DNA of 64,000 nt, from contig NZ_CP076103.1 of assembly GCF_018732085.1 (NCBI RefSeq), positions 4,960,001 through 5,024,000 of the forward strand. The letters are read 5' to 3'. The notes under the pieces were generated by a model, which was given only the letters and a program-made list of their open reading frames with translations, did no database searches and was not told the origin of the DNA. Positions 18,302 to 27,016 of the stretch are shown one piece after another. The stretch's first letter is position 1, and every line of letters starts with the position of its first letter. This DNA comes from Lysobacter capsici (GTDB lineage Bacteria > Pseudomonadota > Gammaproteobacteria > Xanthomonadales > Xanthomonadaceae). Position numbers and translations under genes: made by a program.

Positions 18302-19288
18302 TCAGGCGGAAGGCCGTTCCATGCGCTGTTCGATCGCGCCGAACAGGCTGCTGCCGTCGGCGTCGAGCATTTCGATGCGCACGGTGTCACCGAACTTCAT
18401 GAACGGCGTCGACGGCTTGCCGTGCTCCAGCGTCTCGACCGTGCGCTTCTCGGCGAAGCACGAAGCGCCCAGCGAGGTGTCTTCGTTGGCGACCGTGCCC
18501 GAACCCACGATCGTGCCGGCCGACAGCGGCCGGGTCTTGGCCGCGTGCGCGACCAGTTGGGCGAAGTTGAACTGCATGTCGATGCCCGCTTCCGGCGCGC
18601 CGAACCACTCGCCGTTGATGTGCGTGAGCAGCGGGCGATGCACCTTGCTGTCGATCCAGGCCGGGCCGAGTTCGTCGGGCGTGACGAACACCGGGCTCAG
18701 CGCCGAACGCGGCTTGGACTGCAGGAAGCCGAAGCCCTTGGCCAGTTCGTTGGGAATCAGATTGCGCAGCGAGACGTCGTTGATCAGGCCGATGAGCTGG
18801 ATGTGGCCGGCCGCGTCTTCGGCGCTGACCGCCATCGGCACGTCGTCGGTCACGATCACCACTTCGGCTTCCAGGTCGATGCCGTAGTCCTCGCTGACCA
18901 CGCGGACCGGATCGCGCGGGCCGTAGAAGCCGGCGCTGACCGCCTGGTACATCAGCGGGTCGGTGTAGAAGCTTTCCGGCACTTCGGCGCCGCGCGCTCG
19001 GCGCACGCGCTCCACGTGCGGCAGGTAGGCGCTGCCGTCGACGAATTCGTAGGCGCGCGGCAAGGGCGCGGCGAGCGCGGCGAAGTCGACCTCGAAGGCA
19101 TCGGCGGCGGTGCCGGCGTTGAGATCGTCCGACAGCGCGTTGAGCCGCGGCGCGGTGTTCGACCAGTCCTCCAGCGCGCGCTGCAAGGTGTCGGCGATGC
19201 CGGTCGCGCGCACGGCGCGGCTCAGGTCGCGCGAGACGACGATCAGCGTGCCGTCGCGGCCGCCTTCCTTCAGGGATCCAAGCTTCAT
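18302..19288 (-). CDS. fahA: Fumarylacetoacetate hydrolase family protein
   Basis: A 328-residue FAH-fold enzyme, probably splitting fumarylacetoacetate to fumarate and acetoacetate, the last step of tyrosine degradation. The metal-binding acidic residues lie in EVDFAALAAPLPRAYEF-to-EVVIVTDDVP, and the substrate region around YQAVSAGFYGPRDP. The C-terminal GTIVGSGTVAN and RIEMLDADGSSLFG segments are typical of the family. Pairing with maiA makes the pathway assignment strong; on sequence alone it could be another FAH-family hydrolase. Length matches the short bacterial form (about 330 residues), not the ~420-residue eukaryotic form. Confidence 0.85.
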   Translation of the reverse strand: MKLGSLKEGGRDGTLIVVSRDLSRAVRATGIADTLQRALEDWSNTAPRLNALSDDLNAGTAADAFEVDFAALAAPLPRAYEFVDGSAYLPHVERVRRARGAEVPESFYTDPLMYQAVSAGFYGPRDPVRVVSEDYGIDLEAEVVIVTDDVPMAVSAEDAAGHIQLIGLINDVSLRNLIPNELAKGFGFLQSKPRSALSPVFVTPDELGPAWIDSKVHRPLLTHINGEWFGAPEAGIDMQFNFAQLVAHAAKTRPLSAGTIVGSGTVANEDTSLGASCFAEKRTVETLEHGKPSTPFMKFGDTVRIEMLDADGSSLFGAIEQRMERPSA

Positions 19289-19768
19289 CCAGACCTCGCT
19301 ATCGATTCAGGGCGCCGCGGCGCTATGGTTTCAATTGTAACCACTCGCGGCGCCATTGGCAGCCGTGGGCTCGGGACGCCGCTTAATGAGATCGGCCGGT
19401 CCGGGAACCTGCCGTAGCCAGCGCCGGGCCCCGCCAGCGCTGCGTTTGCGGCCCCGCCACCGCTCGCTCCGGCCGCCATTTTGCCGCCTTCCGGGCCGGC
19501 CCGAAAAAAACTTTGAAATTTCTTGATGGGTCCGGCCGCCCTTCCCCGGTTTGTTGAGTAAGCGCGGCGTGGTCACGCCCGGGTTCGCCGGGACAGACCC
19601 AGCCACGGGAGGCCGGGATTGGGGATTCGGGATTTGGGATTCGGAAAAAGCAAAGCGGCAAAGCGCTTGGCGTCCCGAATCTCCAATCCCCAACCCCGGC
19701 TTCACCGAGTTGAGGGCTCGTCCCTCTGCGACCGCGTGATTTTCCCAATCATGCCTATGGAGTCCATC
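19289..19768. repeat. Gap with inverted 7-bp satellite (GGGATTC/GGGGATT)
   Basis: 19616-19645 contains degenerate heptamers (GATTGGG, GATTCGG, GATTTGG, GATTCGG) and 19672-19700 contains their inverse (GAATCTCCAATCCCCAACCCC), forming a loose foldback of ~85 bp. The same heptamer theme recurs at 30067, 30625 and 43733. No gene was recognised before the peptidase start; a GGAG at 19759 serves as its ribosome site. Confidence 0.65.
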
Positions 19769-21736
19769 ATGAAAACCCAAACCTCTACCCTGCTCCTGCG
19801 CGCCCTGCCGGCCGCGCTCGCCCTGTGCGTCAGCGCGGGCGTCAATGCCCAGGCTCTCACCATCGACGTGGTCAACCCGATCAAGGACGGCAAGGTCGTG
19901 TTCGAAGCGATCGGCCCGGCCCAGGTCGGCGGCGCCAAGCAAGGCCGCGTGTCGCTGCGCATGGGGATCCGCAACGACGGCGCCACGCCGTTGAAGATCA
20001 CCAAGGTCGAGATCCTCAATCAGCTCGCCTCCAACTTCCTGGCGCCGGTCGAAATCGCGCCGGGCACCCAGTACGCGTTCCAGAACTGCAATTGCGACTA
20101 TTCCAACCCGGACCCGAACGCGCCGGACGTGCCGGCCTCGTATCCGATCATCATCAGCGCGCCGTACCCGACCACGGTCAAGGTCGCGGTGTACGTGCAG
20201 GGCTTCTCGGCGCCGGTGATCAAGAACCTGCCGTTCACCGCCGCGACCAACGACAACGGCCCGCTGCGCTATCCGGGCAAGGCCAGCGACCTGCGCCCCA
20301 ACGAAGCCTGGCAGACCTCGAGCAACCACGTCGGCGGCAGCCAGGCCTTCGGCCTGGACAACAGCGTGACCGGCTGGGACGGCGACTCGTGGGACGACAA
20401 GCGTCCCGGCGCCGATCCGACCAAGCCCGAAGGCCGCCGCGCCTACGGCCTGCCGCTGTACGCGATGGCCGACGGCATCGTCTGCGAAGGCCTCAACGAC
20501 CTGCCGGAGTGGAAGAACTATCCGCGCGTGTCGAAGGAAATCGAACCCGAGCCGATCGCGCCGAGCACCGGTCAGTATTCGGCCGGCGGCAACTTCCTCA
20601 AGATCCAGGCCGGCAATGAAGTGGCGTTGTACGCGCACATGCAGCCCGGTTCGATCCCGGCCGAACTGCTGGTGCCCGGCGCGGTGGTCAAGCAGGGCCA
20701 GTACCTGGGCAAGGTCGGCTACACCGGCCAGTCCAGCGGCCCGCACGTGCACGTGCATGTCAGCCAGGAAACCTCGCCGGGCTCGTGCGAAGGCAACGCC
20801 GTGCGTCCGCGCCCGATGAGCTTCGCCCAGTTGCAGAGCCTGACCCGCGGCGAAGCCACCGCGATGGCCGGCGCCAACAACATGGACCCGACCGACTGGA
20901 CCGCGCTGAGCAATCATTCCGCGCCGCATCCGTTCAGCCTGCTCTATCCGGCCAGCACGCCGTACCCGTTCGATGCCGCCGAAACCGACAACAAGACCTT
21001 CCTCGGCGTGTGGCGCGCGAGCAACGAGATCGAAATCCGGGTCAACAAGCCCAGCTGGACCGCCTTCACCCAGAAGCGCGCCGAACTGGTCGCCGACGAC
21101 TTCCGTCTGGAACAGATCGACACCTACGTCGAGAACGGCGACCGCCACTTCGTCGGCGTGTACAAGCGCGGCACCGGCGCCGGCGCGCTGTACAACGCCA
21201 GCAGCTGGGCCGACTTCACCGCGGTGTGGCAGCAGCTCAGCGACGACGGTCAGCGCCTGGTCGACATGACCACCTACCTGAGCGGAACCACCCGTCACTA
21301 CGTCGGGGTGTTCCGTCCCGGCACCGGCAACGCCGGCCTGTGGAGCCACACCGGTTTCTCGGCCTTCGCCGCCCAGCGCGAAACCGCCAAGGACCAGGGC
21401 CTGCGCCTGATCGACATGGAGAGCTTCGACATCGGCGACGGCCAGCGCCAGTTCATCGGCGTGTACCGCGCCGGCAGCGACGCCACCGCGTTGTGGCGCT
21501 CGACCTCGTGGGGCGGCTTCACCGCGAAGTGGGCCGAGTTGTCCGACGACGGCTACCGCCTGATCGATGTCGACACCTACGTCGATGCCGGCGTGCGCAA
21601 CTACGTCGGCGTGTTCCGCGCCGGCAGCGGCGGCAAAGCGCTGGAAGCGGTCAAGGGTTGGCAGGGGTTGTATCAGTCGGCCGAGAAGTATGCGATCAAG
21701 GGATTGCGTCTGGTCGATGTGCAGGCGATCGAGTGA
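19769..21736 (+). CDS. Secreted M23 (LytM) metallopeptidase with BTRD1-type tandem repeats
   Basis: A 655-residue exported protein. The Sec signal peptide is 1-27 (cleaved after VNA). The LytM/M23 peptidase domain (~180-340) shows the expected zinc and catalytic residues: H187 and D197 in HVGGSQAFGLD, H290 in YAHM, and H326/H328 in GPHVHV. The domain probably cleaves peptidoglycan cross-bridges or other Gly-rich peptides. Residues ~405-655 are five repeats of ~47-50 residues with the pattern F-x-GVYRAGT…W..F...W..L...G.RL.D.., matching bacterial tandem repeat domain 1, also found in fungal polyglycine hydrolases. The repeats may bind glycan or wall. The start at 19769 has GGAG 6 nt upstream. 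It fits a predatory, lytic lifestyle (inference). Confidence 0.85.
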   Translation: MKTQTSTLLLRALPAALALCVSAGVNAQALTIDVVNPIKDGKVVFEAIGPAQVGGAKQGRVSLRMGIRNDGATPLKITKVEILNQLASNFLAPVEIAPGTQYAFQNCNCDYSNPDPNAPDVPASYPIIISAPYPTTVKVAVYVQGFSAPVIKNLPFTAATNDNGPLRYPGKASDLRPNEAWQTSSNHVGGSQAFGLDNSVTGWDGDSWDDKRPGADPTKPEGRRAYGLPLYAMADGIVCEGLNDLPEWKNYPRVSKEIEPEPIAPSTGQYSAGGNFLKIQAGNEVALYAHMQPGSIPAELLVPGAVVKQGQYLGKVGYTGQSSGPHVHVHVSQETSPGSCEGNAVRPRPMSFAQLQSLTRGEATAMAGANNMDPTDWTALSNHSAPHPFSLLYPASTPYPFDAAETDNKTFLGVWRASNEIEIRVNKPSWTAFTQKRAELVADDFRLEQIDTYVENGDRHFVGVYKRGTGAGALYNASSWADFTAVWQQLSDDGQRLVDMTTYLSGTTRHYVGVFRPGTGNAGLWSHTGFSAFAAQRETAKDQGLRLIDMESFDIGDGQRQFIGVYRAGSDATALWRSTSWGGFTAKWAELSDDGYRLIDVDTYVDAGVRNYVGVFRAGSGGKALEAVKGWQGLYQSAEKYAIKGLRLVDVQAIE

Positions 21737-21795
21737 GGGTCGGGTTTGCGGCGCGGTTTGAGCGTCGCTGATCGACAAGTTCGACGTTAACGGGA

Positions 21796-21826
21796 ACGCC
21801 GCCTGCGAGGGCGGCGTTCTTGTTTG
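21796..21826 (+). terminator. Rho-independent terminator after the M23 peptidase
   Basis: A 9-bp stem (21796-21804 with 21811-21819) with a 6-nt loop, followed by CTTGTTT, 59 bp after the stop codon. Confidence 0.85.
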
Positions 21827-21901
21827 GCGGTGTTTCGGTGTGCGAATGATCCGTCGCACGTGGATTTTCGTTGTCGATTGGAGTTGCGTCGTCGTTTGAG
21901 T

Positions 21902-21933
21902 GGCGCGGTCGCGGCTTGCGCCGCTCCTACAGG
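21902..21933. repeat. Single GTAG-REP
   Basis: One copy of the palindrome with stem GCGGC-GCAA-GCCGC and foot GTAGGAG on the minus strand. The same unit is repeated in the array at 47895-48427 and elsewhere in the window. Confidence 0.8.
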
Positions 21934-21971
21934 GAGGCCATGTGGCTTTCGCCTGAAGTCAGATTTCATTT

Positions 21972-22228
21972 CCAGCGCTGCGAGGCTTGTTGCTCGCGAG
22001 AACAAGAGGACACCCGTAGGGCGGCGTGCAGGATGCACGCCGTGCGCCACCGGGACATGGATGTCCCGTGTGGCGCATGCCCGCGCAAGCTCCGCACTCG
22101 CGGGCATTTGATTCAAAGAAAAGCGTTTTTCTTTGGTTACTTTTCTTTTGTCGCTTTAGACAAAAGAAAGTGACCCGCCGCTTTAGTGGCGGAAGCTTTT
22201 GATCCTGCTTGAAGCTTCTGCAGAAGCC
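21972..22228 (+). repeat. Composite ~250-bp palindromic repeat, copy 1
   Basis: A mosaic element that starts with GCGCTGCGAGGCTTG, continues with nested palindromes (CGGCGTGCAGGATGCACGCCG; GGGACATGGATGTCCC; CCCGCG…CGCGGG), then AAGAAAAGCG-TTTTTCTTT, then CTTTTCTTTTGTC…GACAAAAGAAAG, and ends CCGCCGCTTTAGTGGCGG. Copies 2 and 3 lie at 51500-51765 and 51831-52030. Short reading frames inside it are not credible genes. It ends ~12 bp beyond the kinase stop, so it may also supply the 3' end of that transcript. Confidence 0.75.
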
Positions 22229-22239
22229 ATGCGCCGCAG

Positions 22240-25023
22240 CTAGCGCGACACCACCCGCAACCCCGGCGACCCGCGCTTGAGCGCATCCAGCCGCTGGAGC
22301 AAATCCGACTCGGCATACAACTCGCGCCGCAACGCCGGCTCGGCCAACCGTACCTGCTCCGCCGCCCCCTGCGCATCCCCGCGCGCGCGCAACACCTCGG
22401 CATACGGAATCCGCGCCTTGGCCGTCTTGACCTGCGCAGCACCCAACTGCTGCGCGCTGTCGGCCACGATCGCCGCCCACGCCCGCTCGGCCGCGGCCCA
22501 ATCGCCGCGTCGCTGCGCCAGCTCGGCGCGCAGACCGGGAATGCGCGCGAGCATCAAGGCGTTGTACTCGCCGCGATCCAGATCCAGCGCGTTCAACCCC
22601 GCGGCCGCCTCATCGAGACGATCGGCGCTCAATAACCATTCGATCCGGCTTAACGCCACCATTAACCGCCCCGGATAGTCCTCGCCATAACGCGTATTCC
22701 AGACCCGCGTGGAATGCTCGATCAGCGGCTGCGCCCGCTCGCCGCGACCGGCCCGCGCCAGCAATCGGCCGAGCGCGCTTTCGATGCGCAGCACGCGCCG
22801 TTCCTCCGGGTCCAGATGCTGCCGCCGGATCGACAGCGCCAGGCTCCAGCGCCGCTCGGCCTCGGCCACATCGCCGCGCTCGTCGGCCAGCACCGCCCAG
22901 TTGTTGAGCACGCGCGCGTAATCCAGGCTGCGTTCGCCGGCGACGGTCGCCATGATCGCCAGCGCGGCGCGGTAGTGATCGTCGGCCTGGCGGAAGTCGC
23001 CGATATCCTGCGAGGTGTTGGCCAGGTCGGAATGAATATTGGCGACCATGTCGCTCTGCTCGCCGTACAGCTCGCGGGCGAGAATCAGGTTGTCGAGCAA
23101 TTCGCGCCGGGTGTCGTCGACCCGTCCCTGGCCGAACAACGAGCGCGCCAGGCCGAATTGATTGAGCTGGGTGGCGACGGTGTTCGGGCCGCTCGCGCGG
23201 GTGATCGCCAACGCATCGCGGAAGGTCTGCTCGGCGCGCTTGAGTTCGCCGCGGCGCAGGTACAGCTCGGCCAGACGGCCGAGCATGCCCGCGCGCTCCT
23301 CGGGCGACTCGCGCATGGCGTGCCTGCGCCGCAGCTCCTGCGATTGCGCGAACGAGCGCTCGGCTTGTGGGTATTCGCTGTTGGCGACCTGGGCCAGACC
23401 CAGTGTGTCGTAGGCATCGGCCAGCGCACGCGGCTCACCGTCGCGCTCGCGCAGCGCCAGCGCGCGGCGTGCGATCGCGACCGCCTGGCGGCCGTACTGG
23501 CGCGTGCTCATTGAACGCGACAGTTCTTCCAGGGCTTGCGCGGCCTGGTCGGGACGCGCCACGGCCGGGTCGAGAAACTCCTTGGCCGCTTGTTCGAGCA
23601 AGGCCTCGGCGCGTTGCGGCTGACCCAGGTTGCGATACGCGCGGCCGAGCACCGCGCGCAGGCGCGCGCGGATCGCCGGGGTTTCGTCGAGCCCGCGTTC
23701 GATCCGTTCGGCCGAACTGTCGAGCACCTGACGCGCGCTGACTTCCTGATCCGGACGCGCGCCGCGCATGCGCGGGTCGGCGGCGTCGAAAGCCGATACC
23801 AGAAACTCGCTGACCTGTTCGGCCACCGCCGCCTCGCGCTGCGCATTCGCGCGTTCGGCGATGACCCGCCAGACGAAACCGCCGACGAGCAGCAACACGA
23901 TCGCGCTGGCCGCGCTCTCGCGCCAATGCCGACGCAGATAACGGCCGAATCGATAACGCCAGGTCGGCGCGCGCGCCGTGACCGGACGCCAGGCCAGATG
24001 CCGATCGATATCCAGCGACAACGCCTCGACCGAGGAATAGCGTTTGCGCGGATCGAGCGCGCAGGCGCGCGCAGCGATCGCATCGAGGTCGCCGCGCAAC
24101 GCGCCGCGCCAGGGACACGCCGCGCCGGCCCAGGCGCTGGACAGCGGCACTGGCGTGTCGCGCTCGCCGATGCCGCGACCGATCGCCCGGCACGCCAGCA
24201 ACTCGGTCAACAACACGCCCAGCGCGAATACGTCGCTGACCACGCTGACCCGCGCGCCGCCGAGCAATTCGGGACTGGCATAGGCCGGGGTGCAGAAATC
24301 GTTGCCGCGTTCGCCGTCGCCGTGCTGCCGGTCCAGTACCTGGGCGATGCCGAAATCCAGCAACACCGGCTCGCCGTCGTCGAGCACCAGCACGTTGCCG
24401 GGCTTGAGATCGCAATGCACGATCAAGCGCTGATGCGCGCTCTGCACCGCGCCGCAGATGCGCTGGAACAGGCGCAGGCGTTCGCGCAGTCCGGGCTGGC
24501 GTTGCTCGCAGTAGTCGTCGAGCGCGCGGCCGGGCACGTACTCCATCACCAGATACGGCTCGCCGTTCGGCGTGGTGCCGCCGTCGTACAACCGCGCGAT
24601 GTTGGGATGCTGCAATTCGGCCAGCAACTGCCGCTCCGCCGCCAGGCGCTGGGCGAATTCGGCCTGATTGACTCCGCTGCCGCGCAGCAGCTTGATCGCG
24701 ACCTGCTGGCGGAACAGGCCGTCGGCGCGTTCGGCGATGAACACCGTGCCCATGCCGCCGCTCGCCAGCCGCTCGACCAGCATCCACGCGCCCAGGCGTT
24801 CGCCCGCGCGCAATTCGCTGTCGGGCCGGTTCGCCATCAACTCGCCCAACGGCTTGAGTGCCTGGTCGAAGCTCGCGGTCTGCGCCTGCAACAGGTCCAG
24901 GGCCTCGTCGATCAGCTCCGGATCGTCGCTGAGCCGTTGCAGTTCGTCGCGCCAACGATCGGCCGGCAGGTCGCAGACCGCATCGAACAAGGCGCGCAGT
25001 TGCTGCCAGCGTTGCGTTTGCAT
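22240..25023 (-). CDS. Membrane Ser/Thr protein kinase with TPR region (PknS-like partner of ECF sigma)
   Basis: A 927-residue Hanks-type kinase. Residues ~75-345 are the kinase domain: glycine loop LASGGMGTV at 87-95, ATP lysine K111, HCDLKPGN at 203-210 and DFG at 223-225. The usual HRD Arg is Cys, so it is a non-RD kinase that may not need activation-loop phosphorylation. A single TM helix (~371-390) is followed by a ~530-residue TPR-like, helical region predicted to be periplasmic. It lies 48 bp after the ECF sigma gene in the same direction. In Xanthomonas an ECF43 sigma factor (EcfK) is activated by phosphorylation from PknS, and this pair has the same layout. The ligand is unknown. The start at 25023 has GGGAG 5 nt upstream. 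Confidence 0.85.
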   Translation of the reverse strand: MQTQRWQQLRALFDAVCDLPADRWRDELQRLSDDPELIDEALDLLQAQTASFDQALKPLGELMANRPDSELRAGERLGAWMLVERLASGGMGTVFIAERADGLFRQQVAIKLLRGSGVNQAEFAQRLAAERQLLAELQHPNIARLYDGGTTPNGEPYLVMEYVPGRALDDYCEQRQPGLRERLRLFQRICGAVQSAHQRLIVHCDLKPGNVLVLDDGEPVLLDFGIAQVLDRQHGDGERGNDFCTPAYASPELLGGARVSVVSDVFALGVLLTELLACRAIGRGIGERDTPVPLSSAWAGAACPWRGALRGDLDAIAARACALDPRKRYSSVEALSLDIDRHLAWRPVTARAPTWRYRFGRYLRRHWRESAASAIVLLLVGGFVWRVIAERANAQREAAVAEQVSEFLVSAFDAADPRMRGARPDQEVSARQVLDSSAERIERGLDETPAIRARLRAVLGRAYRNLGQPQRAEALLEQAAKEFLDPAVARPDQAAQALEELSRSMSTRQYGRQAVAIARRALALRERDGEPRALADAYDTLGLAQVANSEYPQAERSFAQSQELRRRHAMRESPEERAGMLGRLAELYLRRGELKRAEQTFRDALAITRASGPNTVATQLNQFGLARSLFGQGRVDDTRRELLDNLILARELYGEQSDMVANIHSDLANTSQDIGDFRQADDHYRAALAIMATVAGERSLDYARVLNNWAVLADERGDVAEAERRWSLALSIRRQHLDPEERRVLRIESALGRLLARAGRGERAQPLIEHSTRVWNTRYGEDYPGRLMVALSRIEWLLSADRLDEAAAGLNALDLDRGEYNALMLARIPGLRAELAQRRGDWAAAERAWAAIVADSAQQLGAAQVKTAKARIPYAEVLRARGDAQGAAEQVRLAEPALRRELYAESDLLQRLDALKRGSPGLRVVSR

Positions 25024-25071
25024 GGGGACTCCCGAGCGGTGGTGCGACGGCGTTGCGTGTGTTCGGTCGGG

Positions 25072-25623
25072 TCAGCCCAACTGCTGACTCAACCAGGCGC
25101 GGGCGAAGCGCAGGTCGCGCTCGACGGTGGGAATCGACACCTCAAGTACGCAGGCGATCTCGCGTTGCTCCATGCCGCCGAAGTACGCCATCTCCACCGC
25201 GCGCGCCGAGCGCGGGTCGCGCGCGGCCAGGCGGTCGAGCGCGTCGTGCAGCGCCAGCACGTCGAAACCGACCGTCTGCCCGCCCTGCAGATCGGCGTGC
25301 GACAAGGTCAACAGCACCGGGTTGGCGCCGCGCTTGGACGCGGCCTGCGCGCGCGCCTCGTCGACCAGCACCGAGCGCATCTTCAACGAGGCCAGCGCGT
25401 AGAAATGCGCGCGATCCTGCCAGTCGACCTCGCTGCCGATCAGCCGGATCAGCGCCTCGTGCACCAAGGACGTCGCCTGCAAGGTGCGATTGGACGAACG
25501 CGCGCCGAGCCGCGCGGCGGCCATCGCGCGCAGGGTCTCGTAGACCTGCGCGAACAGACGGTCGCGCGCGGCGACATCGCCGCCACGCCAGTCGTGCAGC
25601 AATCGAGTCAGCTCCTCGCTCAT
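25072..25623 (-). CDS. ECF sigma factor (TIGR02999/ECF43 type)
   Basis: A 183-residue ECF sigma factor. Region 2 spans ~8-75 (LRAMAAARLGARSSNRTLQATSLVHEALIRLI is the family signature) and region 4 ~125-180, with the HTH MEQREIACVLEVSIPTVERDLRFARAWL. It directs RNA polymerase to an unknown regulon. No anti-sigma gene is adjacent; instead the kinase follows, and in the ECF43 family activity depends on phosphorylation by that kinase. The start at 25623 is chosen because GGGGGA lies ~6 nt upstream; the frame reaches to 25995 but the extra sequence is Arg-rich and non-homologous in style. Confidence 0.88.
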   Translation of the reverse strand: MSEELTRLLHDWRGGDVAARDRLFAQVYETLRAMAAARLGARSSNRTLQATSLVHEALIRLIGSEVDWQDRAHFYALASLKMRSVLVDEARAQAASKRGANPVLLTLSHADLQGGQTVGFDVLALHDALDRLAARDPRSARAVEMAYFGGMEQREIACVLEVSIPTVERDLRFARAWLSQQLG

Positions 25624-25973
25624 GCGCGTCCCCCGACGCCGTCGTATCGCATCGATCCCCCTGCGCGCGGATGGTAGCCGAGCCTCGTCGCCATGGCACA
25701 GGATGCGAACCGGCGAGCATCGCGGCCGCGACCGCCTGCACGGTTTGGGTGTTTGCCTGTCGCGCGTGGCGTTCGCCTCATGACAACGCGCGCACCCGGC
25801 AGTCGGCGCGGCATGAGGCCGCTTTCGCTTCCGGCCGCCATCGGCGATCCGAGCGCATCGCCCAGCCTGCAAACAACGCAAGCCCGCACCGGCGCAGGCC
25901 AGCCGGCCGATCGCGGCATCCGCGCCGGCGGCGAAGGCTGATACCGTGGCCGCACTCCACCGAATCCGACGCG
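25624..25973. other. Divergent intergenic region, nothing recognised
   Basis: 350 bp between the sigma factor (minus) and the acetyltransferase (plus). It must hold both promoters, but no clear -35/-10 pair, operator, repeat or small gene could be identified. Confidence 0.5.
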
Positions 25974-26468
25974 ATGCTGCCGTTACCGCTACCACTGCGC
26001 CCCATCCGCGACGACGATCGCGCCGCGTTGCGTGCCTGGCTGGAGCAACGCTGGGGCACGCCGATCGTCCAACTCGACGGCCGCGCGATCGACGCCGCGG
26101 TGCTGCCGGGCTTCGTCGCCGACCACGACGACGGCAGCCTCGCCGGCTTGATCGTGCTGCTCGACGAAGCCGGGCATTCGGAAATCGTGGTCCTGGACGT
26201 GCTGGCCTCGGGCATCGGCACGGGCACGCGCCTGCTTGAACTCGCCGCGATCCGCGCGCGCTCGCTGGGCCTGACCCGGCTGCTGGCGCGCACCACCAAC
26301 GACAACCTCGACGCGCTGCGTTTCTATCAGCGCCGCGATTTTCGTCTGTGGCGGCTGACGCCGGGCGCGATCGACCGCGAGCGCGAGGCCGATCCGGAGA
26401 TTCCCTTGCTCGGCCACCACGGCATTCCGCTGCGCGACGAGATCAGCCTGGTGCGCGAGTTGGGGTGA
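25974..26468 (+). CDS. GNAT-family N-acetyltransferase
   Basis: A 164-residue single-domain GNAT protein. Motif A is degenerate but visible (VLASGIGTGTRLLELAAIRARSLG, acetyl-CoA pyrophosphate loop GIGTGT), followed by motif B (RTTNDNLDALRFYQRRDFRLW). The substrate cannot be inferred; the sequence after ~130 (PGAIDREREADPEIPLLGHHGIPLRDE) is found in uncharacterised YhhY/RimI-like proteins. The start at 25974 follows weak ribosome-site sequence. It is monocistronic. Confidence 0.8.
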   Translation: MLPLPLPLRPIRDDDRAALRAWLEQRWGTPIVQLDGRAIDAAVLPGFVADHDDGSLAGLIVLLDEAGHSEIVVLDVLASGIGTGTRLLELAAIRARSLGLTRLLARTTNDNLDALRFYQRRDFRLWRLTPGAIDREREADPEIPLLGHHGIPLRDEISLVRELG

Positions 26469-26590
26469 GCGACCCAAGCGCCGCGGCGATTGGTACGCGA
26501 GGGATGCGTACTCGCAGAGATAGAAAACTCGCCTGATCTCGCGTGTTTTCTCGCAGGCAACAAAAATTCACCTGCTGGCGGAAGCTAAGA

Positions 26591-26707
26591 GCAAATCCCC
26601 CTAGCCCCCTTTTTCAAAGGGGGGAACAACTTCGAACCGTCACACCCATCACCGCGCCACCACCTACCGCTTCCGCCCTTTGAAAAAGGGGGCTAGGGGG
26701 ATTTGCT
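26591..26707. repeat. CCCCCTTT inverted pair (family D)
   Basis: Left arm 26591-26628 (AAATCCCCCTAGCCCCCTTT then a TTTCAAAGGGGGG palindrome) and right arm 26676-26707, its reverse complement, ~50 bp apart. Also seen at 42426-42649 and 55181-55480. Looks like a MITE-like or foldback element; similar AAATCCCCC repeats occur in many unrelated bacterial genomes. The rest of 26469-26810 holds no recognised gene. Confidence 0.8.
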
Positions 26708-26810
26708 CTTCCCACAAGCCACCGCGCACCACGCAATCAACCGATCACGTCCGCGTGCTTTGCTTGTGAGCGACAAAAACCGGTCGGCGGGAGCTTTTCT
26801 CGTGAACAAC

Positions 26811-26838
26811 AAAAAACCCGCCTCTCGGCGGGTTTTTT
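26811..26838 (-). terminator. Terminator downstream of tRNA-Gln (bidirectional form)
   Basis: Stem CCCGCC/GGCGGG with loop TCTC, flanked by A6 and T6, so it has a U tract on either strand. It lies 38 bp beyond the 3' end of tRNA-Gln. Confidence 0.93.
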
Positions 26839-26875
26839 GTGAAGCCATCCGCCTTGCGGCGGTGGCGATCTTGTT

Positions 26876-26950
26876 TGGCAGCCCCGGATGGATTCGAACC
26901 ACCGAATGCCTGAGTCAGAGTCAGGTGCCTTACCGCTTGGCGACGGGGCT
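26876..26950 (-). tRNA. tRNA-Gln (anticodon CUG)
   Basis: A 75-nt tRNA with CCA encoded. The acceptor stem AGCCCCG pairs with CGGGGCT, the D arm contains CGCCAAGCGGTAAGGC as in E. coli glutamine tRNAs, the anticodon stem CCTGA/TCAGG encloses loop CTCTGAC (anticodon CTG), and the T arm holds GGTTCGAATCC. It lies 66 bp downstream of rpsI on the same strand and could be processed from that transcript. Confidence 0.97.
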
Positions 26951-27016
26951 ATAAAACACAGTCTAACGCAAAAATTCGCGGCTGCAAAAGCAAAAACCGA
27001 TGCAGCCGTCGAACGA

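Noticed and set aside
19331..21859. 842-codon open frame on the minus strand opposite the M23 peptidase
   Set aside because: It is antisense to a gene with signal peptide, zinc ligands and repeats; it is long only because high-GC codon use leaves the opposite frame free of stops.
21824..22173. Short frames inside the composite repeat (MDVPCGACPRKLR-type peptides)
   Set aside because: Similar frames occur in all copies because the DNA is repeated; palindromes are kept at the expense of the protein sequence, so coding is unlikely.
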